Assembly: GCF_022601875.1 (NCBI RefSeq)
Contig: NZ_JAKVIP010000022.1
Coordinates: 1 to 64,000, forward strand
Direction of reading: 5' to 3'
From: Chryseobacterium sp. SSA4.19
GTDB lineage: Bacteria; Bacteroidota; Bacteroidia; Flavobacteriales; Weeksellaceae
DNA: 64,000 nucleotides
The translations under genes were made by a program, and so were the position numbers. Shown in pieces: positions 24,552 through 33,805 of this stretch. The notes beneath the pieces are model-generated. The model was not told where the DNA came from, did no database searches, and saw nothing but the letters and a program-made list of their open reading frames with translations. Every line of letters starts with the position of its first letter. Positions within the stretch are counted from its first letter, which is position 1.

Positions 24552-25112
24552 ATGCTGTTAGAAAAAATAATTTCAATTTCCGGTAAGCCAGGACTTTTTA
24601 AATTAGTTTCCCAACTTAAGAACGGATTTATCATTGAAGATGTAACGACAAAGAAAAAAGTGAGCATCGGAAATTCAAGCCAGGTAAGCCTTTTGGATAA
24701 CATTGCGATGTTTACAGTGGATAAAGAAGTTCCTTTGTTTGAGGTTTTTGAAAATATTGCCAAAAACTACGATTATAAAGAAGCAATCCCTCACAAATCA
24801 GGTGACGCTGAATTAAAAGAATTCATGACAGCTTCCCTTCCAAACTACGATACAGAGAGGGTTTACGCTTCTGATATCAAGAAATTGGCTCAATGGTACA
24901 ATATTCTTCACAAAGCAGGATATATCACTCCGGAAAGCTTTGTGAAATCAGAGCCTGAAACTTTAGACGGTGCGCCTGCTGAAGAAGTAAGCTTAGAAAA
25001 AGAAACTCCTAAAAAGGCAGCTCCAAAAGCAGATAAGCCGGTAGCTCCAAAAGCGAAAGCAGCTTCTGGTGCAAAAGCAGCTACAAAAAGTACACACAGA
25101 AAAATGGGATAA
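24552..25112 (+). CDS. DUF5606 family protein
   Basis: A 186-aa soluble protein of the Bacteroidota-specific DUF5606 family. The conserved part covers about residues 1-130 (LLEKIISISGKPGLFKLVSQ at the start, SLLDNIAMFTVDKEVPLFEV, KKLAQWYNILHKAGY). The C-terminal 50 residues are Lys/Ala/Pro-rich (APKADKPVAPKAKAA) and likely disordered, perhaps nucleic-acid-binding. It follows def by 80 bases, an arrangement I recall as common. Function unknown. Confidence 0.85.
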   Translation: MLLEKIISISGKPGLFKLVSQLKNGFIIEDVTTKKKVSIGNSSQVSLLDNIAMFTVDKEVPLFEVFENIAKNYDYKEAIPHKSGDAELKEFMTASLPNYDTERVYASDIKKLAQWYNILHKAGYITPESFVKSEPETLDGAPAEEVSLEKETPKKAAPKADKPVAPKAKAASGAKAATKSTHRKMG

Positions 25113-25136
25113 TTCATTTATCCACATTTAAATATA

Positions 25137-25167
25137 AACCTCATCAGCAATGATGAGGTTTTTTTGT
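25137..25167 (+). terminator. Terminator of the def-DUF5606 transcript
   Basis: AACCTCATCA (25137-25146) pairs perfectly with TGATGAGGTT (25151-25160), loop GCAA, followed by seven T. Confidence 0.92.
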
Positions 25168-25350
25168 TAGTTGTTTTGTTTTATAGGTTTTCATTTTCAA
25201 TGTTTTTTGCTGATGCATTTGATTAGGGGTAAGCATATGACTGGAATAATAGGGTCTTCTTTCATAGACTTCAATCGTTTCTTTTATTATTTGTTTCACA
25301 GTGGGTAAGTCTTTATTGTAGTTATCAATATTAAATTCTTGTTTTAAAAT
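25144..25350 (-). pseudogene. IS3-type transposase, C-terminal remnant
   Basis: A 68-codon open frame on the minus strand reads ILKQEFNIDNYNKDLPTVKQ, then IIKETIEVYERRPYYSSHML and TPNQMHQQKTLKMKTYKTKQ. This is the end of an rve-type integrase core: ILKQEF, the (I)xxYNxxRPHxxL-like segment and TPxxxH are hallmarks of IS3/IS150-type transposases. The D,D part upstream is missing and no start is present. The frame ends inside the DUF5606 terminator hairpin. Confidence 0.75.
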
Positions 25351-25590
25351 ACTGACTAGTCATAAAAAATAGATGATTTGTTCTGAAAAATAGCCGCCAA
25401 TTTTTTAAATTCTAGCTTCAAAGGAACTTGCAATAGAATATTTTCAATCAGAACATCTGAATTTTGAAAATCTTTTTTTTTGATGTGCTCTTAAATATTT
25501 TTTTAAGGTATCAAAGTTTCCTGTGACTAATGAATGGATAACACTGATTAAAGTTTGATTCTTTTGTTTTTAAGACAAAAAAGAACATAA
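25351..25590 (-). pseudogene. Decayed coding sequence, frameshifted, family unknown
   Basis: Two overlapping minus-strand frames read NQTLISVIHSLVTGNFDTLK then KYLRAHQKKR, and, after a one-base shift near a run of nine A around 25480-25490, QNSDVLIENILLQVPLKLEF then KKLAAIFQNKSSIFYD. Together they look like one continuous protein broken by a slip in the A run. No start codon and no recognised family. Lies upstream of the transposase remnant and downstream (minus sense) of the mazG promoter. Confidence 0.4.
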
Positions 25591-25604
25591 CAAAATATTT
25601 GCCT

Positions 25605-25612
25605 TAAATTTG
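25605..25612 (+). promoter_or_regulatory. Promoter -7 box of mazG
   Basis: TAAATTTG at 25605-25612 fits TAnnTTTG, 21 bases before the mazG ATG. Confidence 0.5.
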
Positions 25613-25633
25613 TAGCACTTTGAATTCTCAATT

Positions 25634-26401
25634 ATGAATACCAGACAGGAAAAACTAGACGCTTTCGGAAGATTATTGGATATTATGGATGATCTGAGGG
25701 AGAAATGCCCGTGGGATCAGAAGCAGACGTTAGAGTCGCTCCGTCATTTGACACTGGAAGAGACGTATGAGCTTTCCGATGCCATCCTGCAGGAAGATTT
25801 ACAGGAAATTAAAAAAGAACTCGGCGATGTGCTGCTTCATCTGGTTTTTTATGCTAAAATTGGTTCGGAAAAGGAAAGTTTTGATATCGCGGATGTTATT
25901 AATTCACTTAATGAAAAGCTGATTTTCCGCCATCCCCACATTTATGGTGATACGGAAGTGAAAGATGAAGAAGAAGTGAAACAGAACTGGGAAAAATTAA
26001 AATTAAAGGAAGGCAATGTTTCTATCCTGGGCGGAGTTCCCAAAAGTCTTCCCAGCATGGTAAAAGCCTACAGGATCCAGGATAAAGTAAAAGGGATCGG
26101 TTTTGAGTTTCATGATGCCGAAGATGCCTGGAAAAAAGTGGATGAAGAAATCCGGGAATTCCATGCGGAAACCGATTCCGATAAAAAAGAGCAGGAGCTG
26201 GGTGATGTATTCTTTTCACTGATTAATTATGCCCGAATTTCCGGGATCAATCCTGATTCGGCCCTGGAAAGGACCAATCTCAAATTCATTTCCAGATTTC
26301 AGAAAATGGAAAAAATAGCTTTGGAAAACAACATGAATTTAGCTGATATGACCCTTGAAGAAATGGATGTTCTTTGGGAACAGGCGAAGCGTTTATCTTA
26401 A
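25634..26401 (+). CDS. mazG: Nucleoside triphosphate pyrophosphohydrolase MazG
   Basis: A 255-aa all-alpha NTP pyrophosphatase, which hydrolyses (d)NTPs to NMP and PPi. Two MazG domains are visible: the first with CPWDQKQTLESLRHLTLEETYEL and KKELGDVLLHLVFYA, the second with KKVDEEIREFHAE and KEQELGDVFFSLINYAR. The paired ExxE/ExxD metal sites are present in both. Length matches E. coli MazG. Followed after one base by a FUSC protein gene, so probably an operon. Confidence 0.94.
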   Translation: MNTRQEKLDAFGRLLDIMDDLREKCPWDQKQTLESLRHLTLEETYELSDAILQEDLQEIKKELGDVLLHLVFYAKIGSEKESFDIADVINSLNEKLIFRHPHIYGDTEVKDEEEVKQNWEKLKLKEGNVSILGGVPKSLPSMVKAYRIQDKVKGIGFEFHDAEDAWKKVDEEIREFHAETDSDKKEQELGDVFFSLINYARISGINPDSALERTNLKFISRFQKMEKIALENNMNLADMTLEEMDVLWEQAKRLS

Positions 26402-26402
26402 T

Positions 26403-27482
26403 ATGAGAGTACAGAATCCCGTATCCCAAAGGTTCCAATATCTGTTGGAATTTAAGCAGACGGAGAGGAAATGGCATTTTCCTTTTCTGGCAGCACTGTG
26501 TATAGGAAGCTGTTTGTTTATCGGGTATTTTCTTGGGAAACCGGCTTATGGAAGTCTTTCCAGTCTGGGAGCCTTAACAATTCTCTATTTTACATCGGCA
26601 CCGATAACCCAGCGAATGGTTCACCTTGCCATCTGTGCTTTCGGAATTGTAATTTCATTCACGGTAAGTTTATTTTTCAGCTTTAATGCGTATATGGCAG
26701 CATTATCGCTGGGAACCATAGCGTTTTTAGCGCATTTCCTCACTTCGTATTTCAGGATTCTGCCGCCGGGAAATTTTTTCTTTATTATGGTTGCAGCCAT
26801 GGCCAGTACCTTTAAGTTTGACCTGGAAGTTATTCCCACAAGAGTCGGGCTGGTAGCAATGGGAGCCATCTTATCATGCTCTCTGGCTTTTCTGTATTCG
26901 GTTTTTATTGAAAAGAGCAAAGTCGTAACGGTCCCGAGAAGAACTTTTAACAAAAGAAGATATACCAAGTTCGTTGAAAGTACCATTATTGGTTTTTTTA
27001 TGGCTTTAACTCTTGTTATAGGATACCTGCTGGAATTCAAGAATAACTACTGGATTTCCATTGCGGCTGTAGCCATTTTGCAGGGAAGGAATTTTGAACA
27101 TGTTCGCCAACGGAACATGCACAGGATCTTAGGAACTTTTATAGGGATAGGCCTGGCCTGGATGATCTTATGGTTTGAGCCGGAAAAAGTAATTATGATT
27201 GTTATTATTACGGTTTTACAGTTTATTATAGAATTGCTGATCGTAAGAAATTATGGCTTTGCAGTCGCTTTCATTACACCATTGACGATTCTTCTGGCAG
27301 AAACCGGGAGCGAGATCCATCATCCTGTTGAAGAGCTGATGCATGCAAGATTGCTGGATACGGTTATCGGAAGTCTGATCGGACTGACCGCAGGCTTTTT
27401 CCTGTATCATCAGCGGATTATCGATAACCTGGAAAAACAGATCAGGTTTTCTTATTTTCAGTTTAAAAAATTAAAAAAATAA
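26403..27482 (+). CDS. FUSC-family membrane protein
   Basis: A 359-aa inner-membrane protein with two blocks of about five hydrophobic segments (residues 30-165 and 200-335) separated by a basic cytosolic stretch. The FUSC signature is in KNNYWISIAAVAILQGRNFEHVRQRNMHRILGT split across the second block. Relatives (YccS, AaeB, aluminium-activated transporters) export aromatic acids or unknown substrates. The open frame extends upstream into mazG, but the ATG at 26403 right after the mazG stop gives a sensible N-terminus. Confidence 0.85.
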   Translation: MRVQNPVSQRFQYLLEFKQTERKWHFPFLAALCIGSCLFIGYFLGKPAYGSLSSLGALTILYFTSAPITQRMVHLAICAFGIVISFTVSLFFSFNAYMAALSLGTIAFLAHFLTSYFRILPPGNFFFIMVAAMASTFKFDLEVIPTRVGLVAMGAILSCSLAFLYSVFIEKSKVVTVPRRTFNKRRYTKFVESTIIGFFMALTLVIGYLLEFKNNYWISIAAVAILQGRNFEHVRQRNMHRILGTFIGIGLAWMILWFEPEKVIMIVIITVLQFIIELLIVRNYGFAVAFITPLTILLAETGSEIHHPVEELMHARLLDTVIGSLIGLTAGFFLYHQRIIDNLEKQIRFSYFQFKKLKK

Positions 27483-27484
27483 TT

Positions 27485-28357
27485 ATGTTGCGTACTTTTT
27501 TATCCGCCTTCGCTTTGCTGAGCTGTAATCCTAAAACTCAGGATTCAACGCAGAACCATGAGGGTCTGAAAACAGAATTTACTTTACCGAAAAAGCTGAA
27601 GGAAGTTTCCGGGATAGCTTTATCGAACGATAAAAAAATAATATGGGCTATTGAAGACCAGGGAAATAAAAATGTTGTGTATGGGATTGATCTGCAGGGG
27701 AAACAGGTGGCGGATGTACTTGTGAGTAATGCTGAGAATAATGACTGGGAAGATATTACCGCTGATCAGGAAGGAAATATCTACATTGGGGATTTTGGCA
27801 ATAATGACAATGACAGGCAGAATCTTTCCATAGTGAAATTAGATTTAAAAGACGATTTCCGCGCAAAGACATCTGTAACCCAGACCACAAAGTTCCATTA
27901 TGAAGGGCAGACCGAATTTCCGCCGAAGAAATCAAACTGGTTATACGACTGTGAAGCTTTCGTTGAAATGGACGGAAATTTTTATCTATTCACAAAGAAC
28001 AGAAGCAAAGGTTTTGACGGAACTTTTTTAGTTTTTCGTGTTCCTAATAAAGAAGGGTATTTCGAAGCAAAATTGGTTGGCCGATTAAAGCTGAAAGGCA
28101 GTTATAGTGATGCTGCAATTACTTCAGCTGCCATTACCCGTACGAAAGATAAGATTGTGCTGCTCAACCATAAAAATATTCAGGTGCTGACCGGATTTAC
28201 AGCAGATGACTTTAGTACAACAAAAATACAGACCCTATCCCTAAATCATAATTCACAGAAAGAAGCGGTGGTTTTCCTTGATGATAAAACCTTACTGATT
28301 GCTGATGAAAAAGATAAAAAGACGGGAGGGAATGTTTATCGTTATTCTTTGCCGTAA
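27485..28357 (+). CDS. Lipoprotein with SdiA-regulated-type propeller domain
   Basis: A 290-aa protein. A short signal with lipobox LLSC (Cys14) is followed by a beta-propeller of the SdiA-regulated family, marked by LKEVSGIALSNDKKIIWAIEDQGN, NDWEDITADQEGNIYIGDFGNN and LYDCEAFVEMDGNFYLFTK. The repeated D(W)EDI and IYIGDFGN segments resemble phytase-like or SMP-30-like propellers. It starts two bases after the FUSC gene, so it is cotranscribed. Substrate unknown. Confidence 0.75.
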   Translation: MLRTFLSAFALLSCNPKTQDSTQNHEGLKTEFTLPKKLKEVSGIALSNDKKIIWAIEDQGNKNVVYGIDLQGKQVADVLVSNAENNDWEDITADQEGNIYIGDFGNNDNDRQNLSIVKLDLKDDFRAKTSVTQTTKFHYEGQTEFPPKKSNWLYDCEAFVEMDGNFYLFTKNRSKGFDGTFLVFRVPNKEGYFEAKLVGRLKLKGSYSDAAITSAAITRTKDKIVLLNHKNIQVLTGFTADDFSTTKIQTLSLNHNSQKEAVVFLDDKTLLIADEKDKKTGGNVYRYSLP

Positions 28358-28433
28358 TATTTGTTATTCAATAGTTTAGAAATATCATTTCTGCTTTAAT
28401 ATAGATAGCTAGTTTTATTTAAAAGGTAATACA

Positions 28434-28466
28434 TAAAAAATCCGCAGCTTATAACCGCGGATTTCT
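28434..28466 (-). terminator. Terminator of the phosphoesterase-barrel gene
   Basis: On the minus strand AAATCCGC pairs with GCGGATTT around a loop of about 11 bases, followed by a T run, about 20 bases after the stop. Confidence 0.85.
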
Positions 28467-28486
28467 ATATTTTAAAATGATTGAAG

Positions 28487-31400
28487 TTAGAATGCCAGAC
28501 CCACACCTCCTGAAATTCTTCCGCCGTCTTCACCGGTAAAGTAATCCAGTCTCGCAGAGAACGTCTCGAGAATATTCATCCAGAATCCGGCTCCGACACC
28601 CTGGTGCCATTTATCGGAGCTTTCACGATCCATCCAAACCCTTCCAAGATCATAACCGATCAATATTCCCATATTGGTAGGGACAATATTGTTTTTAATA
28701 CGTCCGAAATCCCAGCGGACTTCCGCATTATTCACCAGATAGGATTTGCCTGCAAACCTTTCATTTCTGTAGGCGCGCATACCGTTGTTTCCACCGATCG
28801 CGGCAGCCTGGTAAAATTCAAAATTATTATTGTTGATGATCATTGCATTGGTCGAGTTGGCAAATACAAATCTTCCGCGCTTATCAATTCTGTGAAATAC
28901 ATTCATGGTTCCCTGGAAGGTTGCGAAATTTTGATTGAACTCCGAAACATTGGCTTTCCATCCTGCCTGTAAAGCCAATTCCAGTCCTAAAGTAGGGAAT
29001 GCTTTGTTATCCAGGTTTTTAAAACTGAAGGTATAGTTTGCACCGGCAAACTGCTGTCCGTTAAAAACTTCCTGATTTACATCAGGGGAAACAGCAACAA
29101 AACGGTCGTCATTTCTCTGGACTTTGGCATGCTCAAAACTCAACTGGAACTGGTGTTTCAGATTCAGCCAGCTTGTTGTTGAAACGGAGGGTGCAAATTT
29201 AAACTGTGAAATCCTTACCCGGTTATAATCTCTGTCCACTGCATCTTTATCGTACTCGGTTTCATTGCCCAGGCCGAAGAATGTCCTGGCAAAAAAAGGA
29301 GTGGTATAGGAAGCATCAATTCCTGCATCCCAGCCGCCTATCGCTTTTTTGAAAATTCCTTTATACCCTACATTGAATCCTCCTGTTGCGGTATACATAT
29401 TCGCTCTCAGGCTGTGCTTTTGCGTATAGGGATCACGAATAAAATTATTAACGGTATAATTCGCTACCACACCTAAGATCACGCCATCATCCGGGTTGAA
29501 GTTGGCATTTGGATATCCTGCAAAGAAATTATATTTCGGATGCTTCCAGTTGTAGGTATTCACGTCATAATCATTGGTGATATGCTTGGCTGCGGTTTTG
29601 GCATTGTAGGTGTTTTTCTGGGATTTGAAATCATAGATTTTCACCCGGTTCCCTTTTTCTACATTATACGTATCATGATTATAACCGCCGATCAGGCGGA
29701 TATTGGTTTTAGGCCTTCCGTTTCCTGAAACTTCATAGAGATCATCATCTTCCAGGCCGTAGATCCAAATCTCTTTGGTTTCTTTATCATCGTAGATCTT
29801 TGCAAAAACCAGTTCCTCAGACTGATCTCTGTTGATTTTGTATTGTTTTACGTCAACTGAATTTTCATTCTTGACAATCACAAATTTATCAGGCTTTACG
29901 GTTCCTGCGAGCTGTACTTTTTCCTGCAGGACATGATAGTATTTTACCGCAGAAGTTCCAATTTTTGCTTTTCTCAGCTTTAATTTTCGCTGAATGTCCG
30001 TAATGGTTTCATCCTGAACTTCCTGAGGAAGGTTTTTAAACGCTTCATCAATATCAGCATCGGTTAAATGCTGCTGGATATAGTCAGCCTGTGCAGTCCA
30101 ATCCTGTTCTGAAGAACCTTTTAAAAGGATCATATCCAGCGGATACGGTTCCATATTCATCCAGCGTACATTTTTAACTTCATTTTTAAAAGATTTCATA
30201 TGGCGGATCACCGGAATATTCATCACCACTTTAAATGCAGCGCCGTCATAGTTGCTGAAAGCCTGGTCATGATCTCTGGGAATAGGTTTGTAAATAACTT
30301 TGTCACCGTTTTTATATTCTGCCCATTTCCATTGGTCTTCATGCCGGTCCCAATCGCCGATCAGCATGTCAAAAATCCTTGCCCGGATATATTGTTCCTG
30401 GTCAACAGAATATTTACTGTCTTTTCTGAGATTTTTCAGCACATCCTGGGTTGAAAGAATATCAGATGCATTGTCAAGATATTGTAGGGTTTTAGGATCC
30501 GAAGAAAAACGTTCTTCAATCATATAGAGCTCATCTCCGTAATTCCTGTTATATTCGCCAAGGCCTTTTTGTTTCGGAACATAATACAATTCTGGATTGC
30601 TATGGAAAAGATCTATTTTTCCTGCCATATTATTTACTGAAAATACGGTGAAGGGATGGCTTGTGGTATAAAAATCCATCAAAAACCTGTCAGGGAAGGT
30701 ATTATTTAACTCGTTTCCGAATGTGTTTTTTTTGAACGCCATCGCATTAAGAAACCGTACGGCACTCTTTTTAACACCGCGCATCACAAATTCCTGTCCG
30801 TCGGCAGCCTTCAATCGGAGACTGTTTGATTGGTTTCCGCCGCCTTCCCTGAATGGAGTATAACCGCCGTTCAATTCAGAAATATTAGCGGTTTTCGCAT
30901 TAATGGGAAGTGCGTAGTATTTACGGTAATGATTTCCCCACAGCCAACGATAGATCTTGCCTTTATGGGTCATCTTTTCAGTGTAAATTGATGAGGTATA
31001 GTTTGGCGAAATAGTGGAAGGATATTTATTCTCAAATGCTTCCGGTTTGGAAATCACTTCAATCTGCGTCAGCTTTTGCAGGGTATTGTTTTTAGTTGAA
31101 AAATACTCTACATCTGAGCTCTGGTCTTTTCTCAGGTTTAACACGGCGAAACCGCTTCCTCCATAAGAAAAATCGGTTGGGTTGACAATGGTGGCCGGAT
31201 CCGTCTTAGAGCCCGCACCGCTGATGATCTGCTTGATGTTGTTGTTCTTGTGATACTGCAGATTATGATCGTGTCCCGAAACTAAAATTACATTTTCTTT
31301 ATCCTGAATGATGCTTTTAATCCTGTTTGCAAATTCTGCATAATGTGCATTGCTGAGGTCTTCCATACTTGCTCCGGAAGAGCTTCTCAGGGTAGTGGCT

Positions 31401-32200
31401 ATTGTGGCAAGTCCTGGAACCGGAAGTTTTCCTTTGAATGCTGAAAGATGGGACTTCGCAGAATTGAAACCTGCATGCACGCCCGAGCTGATAACCGGAT
31501 GATGCAGTGCTACGATAATTCTTTTATCCTGGTTTTTAATAATCAGATCTTTAAATTCTGCATAAAAATCATCTCTGGTTTTAATATCGCATCCTTCATT
31601 GATTCCCGGATATTTATCCCAGTTGATAAGTGCCCATTCAGAATCTACCACAATCAGTTTGATGTCTTTGGTTAAATTGATATCATCAATCGGACATGAA
31701 TTTTTAGGCAGAAAAGACTTTTTATCGTTGAGATAAGTTTTTACGAATTTTTCCTGGGCTTTTAAGCCTTCTAGTCCGTGATACCAATCGTGATTTCCAG
31801 GGATCACAAGCGTTTTACCTTTGAAATTTTTTGTAATGGCCAGCTGATTTTCTATCTTCTGCTTTGCCAGTGCATAGTTTTTATCATTTTCTCCAGGCAT
31901 TCCCAGCGGATATATGTTATCTCCTAAAAAGATCAGTAGTGAATTTTTATCCGCCGAATCTATTTTATTTTTAATAAAACCAAGGGTTTGCTGAGACTGT
32001 ATTTCATCCGCATTTCCGGCATCGCCTACAAGGAAAATCTTAAAATCATTGTCGGACTTTATATCAGAATTTTTTATCTCGGATAAGTTTTTACCTTTTT
32101 TTACGTTATAGGTTGCGCAGGAATACAGAACTCCTGCAGACAATACGACACTGAAAACAACGGACGTATTTTTTAAATGAGTTTTCAAGGATAAATTCAT
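28487..32200 (-). CDS. Metallophosphoesterase fused to an outer-membrane beta-barrel
   Basis: A 1237-aa lipoprotein (lipobox YSC, Cys28). Residues 50-360 form a calcineurin-like phosphoesterase with all metal motifs: LVGDAGNADE, GDNIYPLG, GNHDWYHG, ALHHPVIS and SGHDHNLQYH. A middle part of about 500 residues has kinase-like or CotH-like flavour (IPRDHDQAF and WDRHEDQWKW near the centre) but I cannot assign it firmly. The last 330 residues are an Omp85/BamA-like barrel with alternating strands (NPDDGVILGVVANY, GGNNGMRAYRNERFAGK, GGRISGGVGLAF at the end). It therefore probably sits in the outer membrane with the enzyme part exposed on one side. Start is 26 bases from the divergent HD-PycTM gene. 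Confidence 0.88.
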   Translation of the reverse strand: MNLSLKTHLKNTSVVFSVVLSAGVLYSCATYNVKKGKNLSEIKNSDIKSDNDFKIFLVGDAGNADEIQSQQTLGFIKNKIDSADKNSLLIFLGDNIYPLGMPGENDKNYALAKQKIENQLAITKNFKGKTLVIPGNHDWYHGLEGLKAQEKFVKTYLNDKKSFLPKNSCPIDDINLTKDIKLIVVDSEWALINWDKYPGINEGCDIKTRDDFYAEFKDLIIKNQDKRIIVALHHPVISSGVHAGFNSAKSHLSAFKGKLPVPGLATIATTLRSSSGASMEDLSNAHYAEFANRIKSIIQDKENVILVSGHDHNLQYHKNNNIKQIISGAGSKTDPATIVNPTDFSYGGSGFAVLNLRKDQSSDVEYFSTKNNTLQKLTQIEVISKPEAFENKYPSTISPNYTSSIYTEKMTHKGKIYRWLWGNHYRKYYALPINAKTANISELNGGYTPFREGGGNQSNSLRLKAADGQEFVMRGVKKSAVRFLNAMAFKKNTFGNELNNTFPDRFLMDFYTTSHPFTVFSVNNMAGKIDLFHSNPELYYVPKQKGLGEYNRNYGDELYMIEERFSSDPKTLQYLDNASDILSTQDVLKNLRKDSKYSVDQEQYIRARIFDMLIGDWDRHEDQWKWAEYKNGDKVIYKPIPRDHDQAFSNYDGAAFKVVMNIPVIRHMKSFKNEVKNVRWMNMEPYPLDMILLKGSSEQDWTAQADYIQQHLTDADIDEAFKNLPQEVQDETITDIQRKLKLRKAKIGTSAVKYYHVLQEKVQLAGTVKPDKFVIVKNENSVDVKQYKINRDQSEELVFAKIYDDKETKEIWIYGLEDDDLYEVSGNGRPKTNIRLIGGYNHDTYNVEKGNRVKIYDFKSQKNTYNAKTAAKHITNDYDVNTYNWKHPKYNFFAGYPNANFNPDDGVILGVVANYTVNNFIRDPYTQKHSLRANMYTATGGFNVGYKGIFKKAIGGWDAGIDASYTTPFFARTFFGLGNETEYDKDAVDRDYNRVRISQFKFAPSVSTTSWLNLKHQFQLSFEHAKVQRNDDRFVAVSPDVNQEVFNGQQFAGANYTFSFKNLDNKAFPTLGLELALQAGWKANVSEFNQNFATFQGTMNVFHRIDKRGRFVFANSTNAMIINNNNFEFYQAAAIGGNNGMRAYRNERFAGKSYLVNNAEVRWDFGRIKNNIVPTNMGILIGYDLGRVWMDRESSDKWHQGVGAGFWMNILETFSARLDYFTGEDGGRISGGVGLAF

Positions 32201-32226
32201 AAATTTACAATAACAAAATTCCGGCC

Positions 32227-33402
32227 ATGAGCATTTTACAAAAAGCCAAAGATTACGTTGAGATCTTATTCAAAGATAAGTTATCTTCGGTTTACTTTTA
32301 TCATAATTTTATACACACTACTTATACGGTAAACAAAGCTGAAGAAATCATGAAAAATACACCTGTTTCCGATAAGGATCAGGAAAAAGTGCTTTTGGCA
32401 TTATGGTTTCATGATACGGGTTATGTAGAATGCGCACAGAATCATGAAGAGAACGGGGTGGAGATCATGAAAAATTTTCTTAAAAAAGAGAATTTTGACG
32501 AGGATTATATTAACGCAGTGGCCCGACTTATTTTAGCGACCAAAATTACATACCAGCCCCAAAATCTTTTAGAGCAAATTGTAAAGGATGCTGACTGCAG
32601 CCATTTCGCCAGCCATGATTATAATGATATTGCTGATGCTTTAAGGAAAGAATGGGAACTGACCAATGTAAGGTGCTTTTCAAATGATGAGTGGAATGCG
32701 GGCAATCTTGACATGCTGAAAAATAAGCACCAGTTTTACACCGATTATGCTAAAAAGAACTGGCAGCCGCTGAAAGATAAAAATATCAAGAAAATTGAGA
32801 AAAAGCTGGAAAAAGAAGATCCCGGAAAAAAAGAATCTTCTGAAAATAAGAAGGATAAAGAGAAGGAACCTAAGTCTGACCGCAGTGTTGATACCTTATT
32901 CAGGATCACGTTAAGCAATCATACCAGATTGAGCGATATTGCCGACAGTAAGGCGAATATCTTGCTTTCCGTAAATGCGATCATTATTTCAGTCTGTCTT
33001 TCTGTTTTGGTTCCCAAGCTGGATACTCCAAAGAATTCGCACCTGATCATTCCGAGTTTTCTTCTGCTGATTTCAAGTGTCATTACCATTATTTTTGCCA
33101 TCTTATCCACGAAGCCTAACGTAACAAAGGTGAAATTTACGGCGCAGGATATTGCCGACCGTAAAGTGAACCTGCTGTTCTTCGGGAATTTTAACAGGAT
33201 GCTTTTTGATGATTATAACCATGCCATGAAAGACCTGATCAACGACCGCAATTATATTTATGATTCGATGGTAAAGGATTTGTATTTTCTGGGTAAAGTA
33301 TTGGACAGGAAATATAAGCTTCTTTCAACCACGTACAACATCTTTATGGCTGGAATCGTGATCTCGGTTCTTTCTTTTGCCTATGCTTTTCTGAGTCTGT
33401 AA
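32227..33402 (+). CDS. HD-domain protein fused to a Pycsar-effector-like (PycTM) membrane domain
   Basis: A 391-aa two-part protein. Residues 1-165 are an HD phosphohydrolase domain: YHNFIHT (His30), WFHDTGY (His62-Asp63) and VKDADCSHF. Residues 170-215 are a Lys/Glu-rich linker. Residues 217-391 match the Pycsar effector domain: LFRITLSNHTRLSDIADSKA then NILLSVNAIIISVCLSVLVP, a second helix pair (LIIPSFLLLISSVITIIFAI) and a C-terminal helix (FMAGIVISVLSFAYAFL). In Pycsar defence, cCMP or cUMP made by a uridylate/cytidylate cyclase opens PycTM pores. No cyclase is present here. Fusion to HD suggests a nucleotide-hydrolysing sensor joined to a membrane output; that is inference. Confidence 0.85.
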   Translation: MSILQKAKDYVEILFKDKLSSVYFYHNFIHTTYTVNKAEEIMKNTPVSDKDQEKVLLALWFHDTGYVECAQNHEENGVEIMKNFLKKENFDEDYINAVARLILATKITYQPQNLLEQIVKDADCSHFASHDYNDIADALRKEWELTNVRCFSNDEWNAGNLDMLKNKHQFYTDYAKKNWQPLKDKNIKKIEKKLEKEDPGKKESSENKKDKEKEPKSDRSVDTLFRITLSNHTRLSDIADSKANILLSVNAIIISVCLSVLVPKLDTPKNSHLIIPSFLLLISSVITIIFAILSTKPNVTKVKFTAQDIADRKVNLLFFGNFNRMLFDDYNHAMKDLINDRNYIYDSMVKDLYFLGKVLDRKYKLLSTTYNIFMAGIVISVLSFAYAFLSL

Positions 33403-33805
33403 AACAGATAGAATTAAAACAGATACTACAATATAGATTTAGGATCATACTGCGGAAGGCTTTTTCACATTACTATAATAAATCTTCACAGTTTTTCTCA
33501 TAGATATCAAATCTATGCGTTTATTTAATACTGAAAATATGCCCGATATCGGAAGGTGGGGGAGTGGATCAATTGTCAGATAAGATGAGAAGATCCTTTC
33601 CCATGGATATACATATCAAATCAAGATAGAAGGGCTTTAAAATTATTTTGCATTATATATTTTGTTATTATAATAAACGAATATTAAAACCAACGCTTTC
33701 AGATATGATCCGGAAATTCTTTGGCAAGGAAATAGATAAAAGTAAATCATAAATCAACTTTAAAAAATATTGAAGTGAAAATTTTTTAACATTTATAATT
33801 ACATT
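33403..33805. other. Spacer of about 400 bases, nothing recognised
   Basis: AT-rich spacer between the HD-PycTM gene and the kinase gene. I see no frame with family similarity, no strong terminator and no clear TAnnTTTG box. An ATG-free, AT-rich leader of about 100 bases precedes the kinase. Confidence 0.5.
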
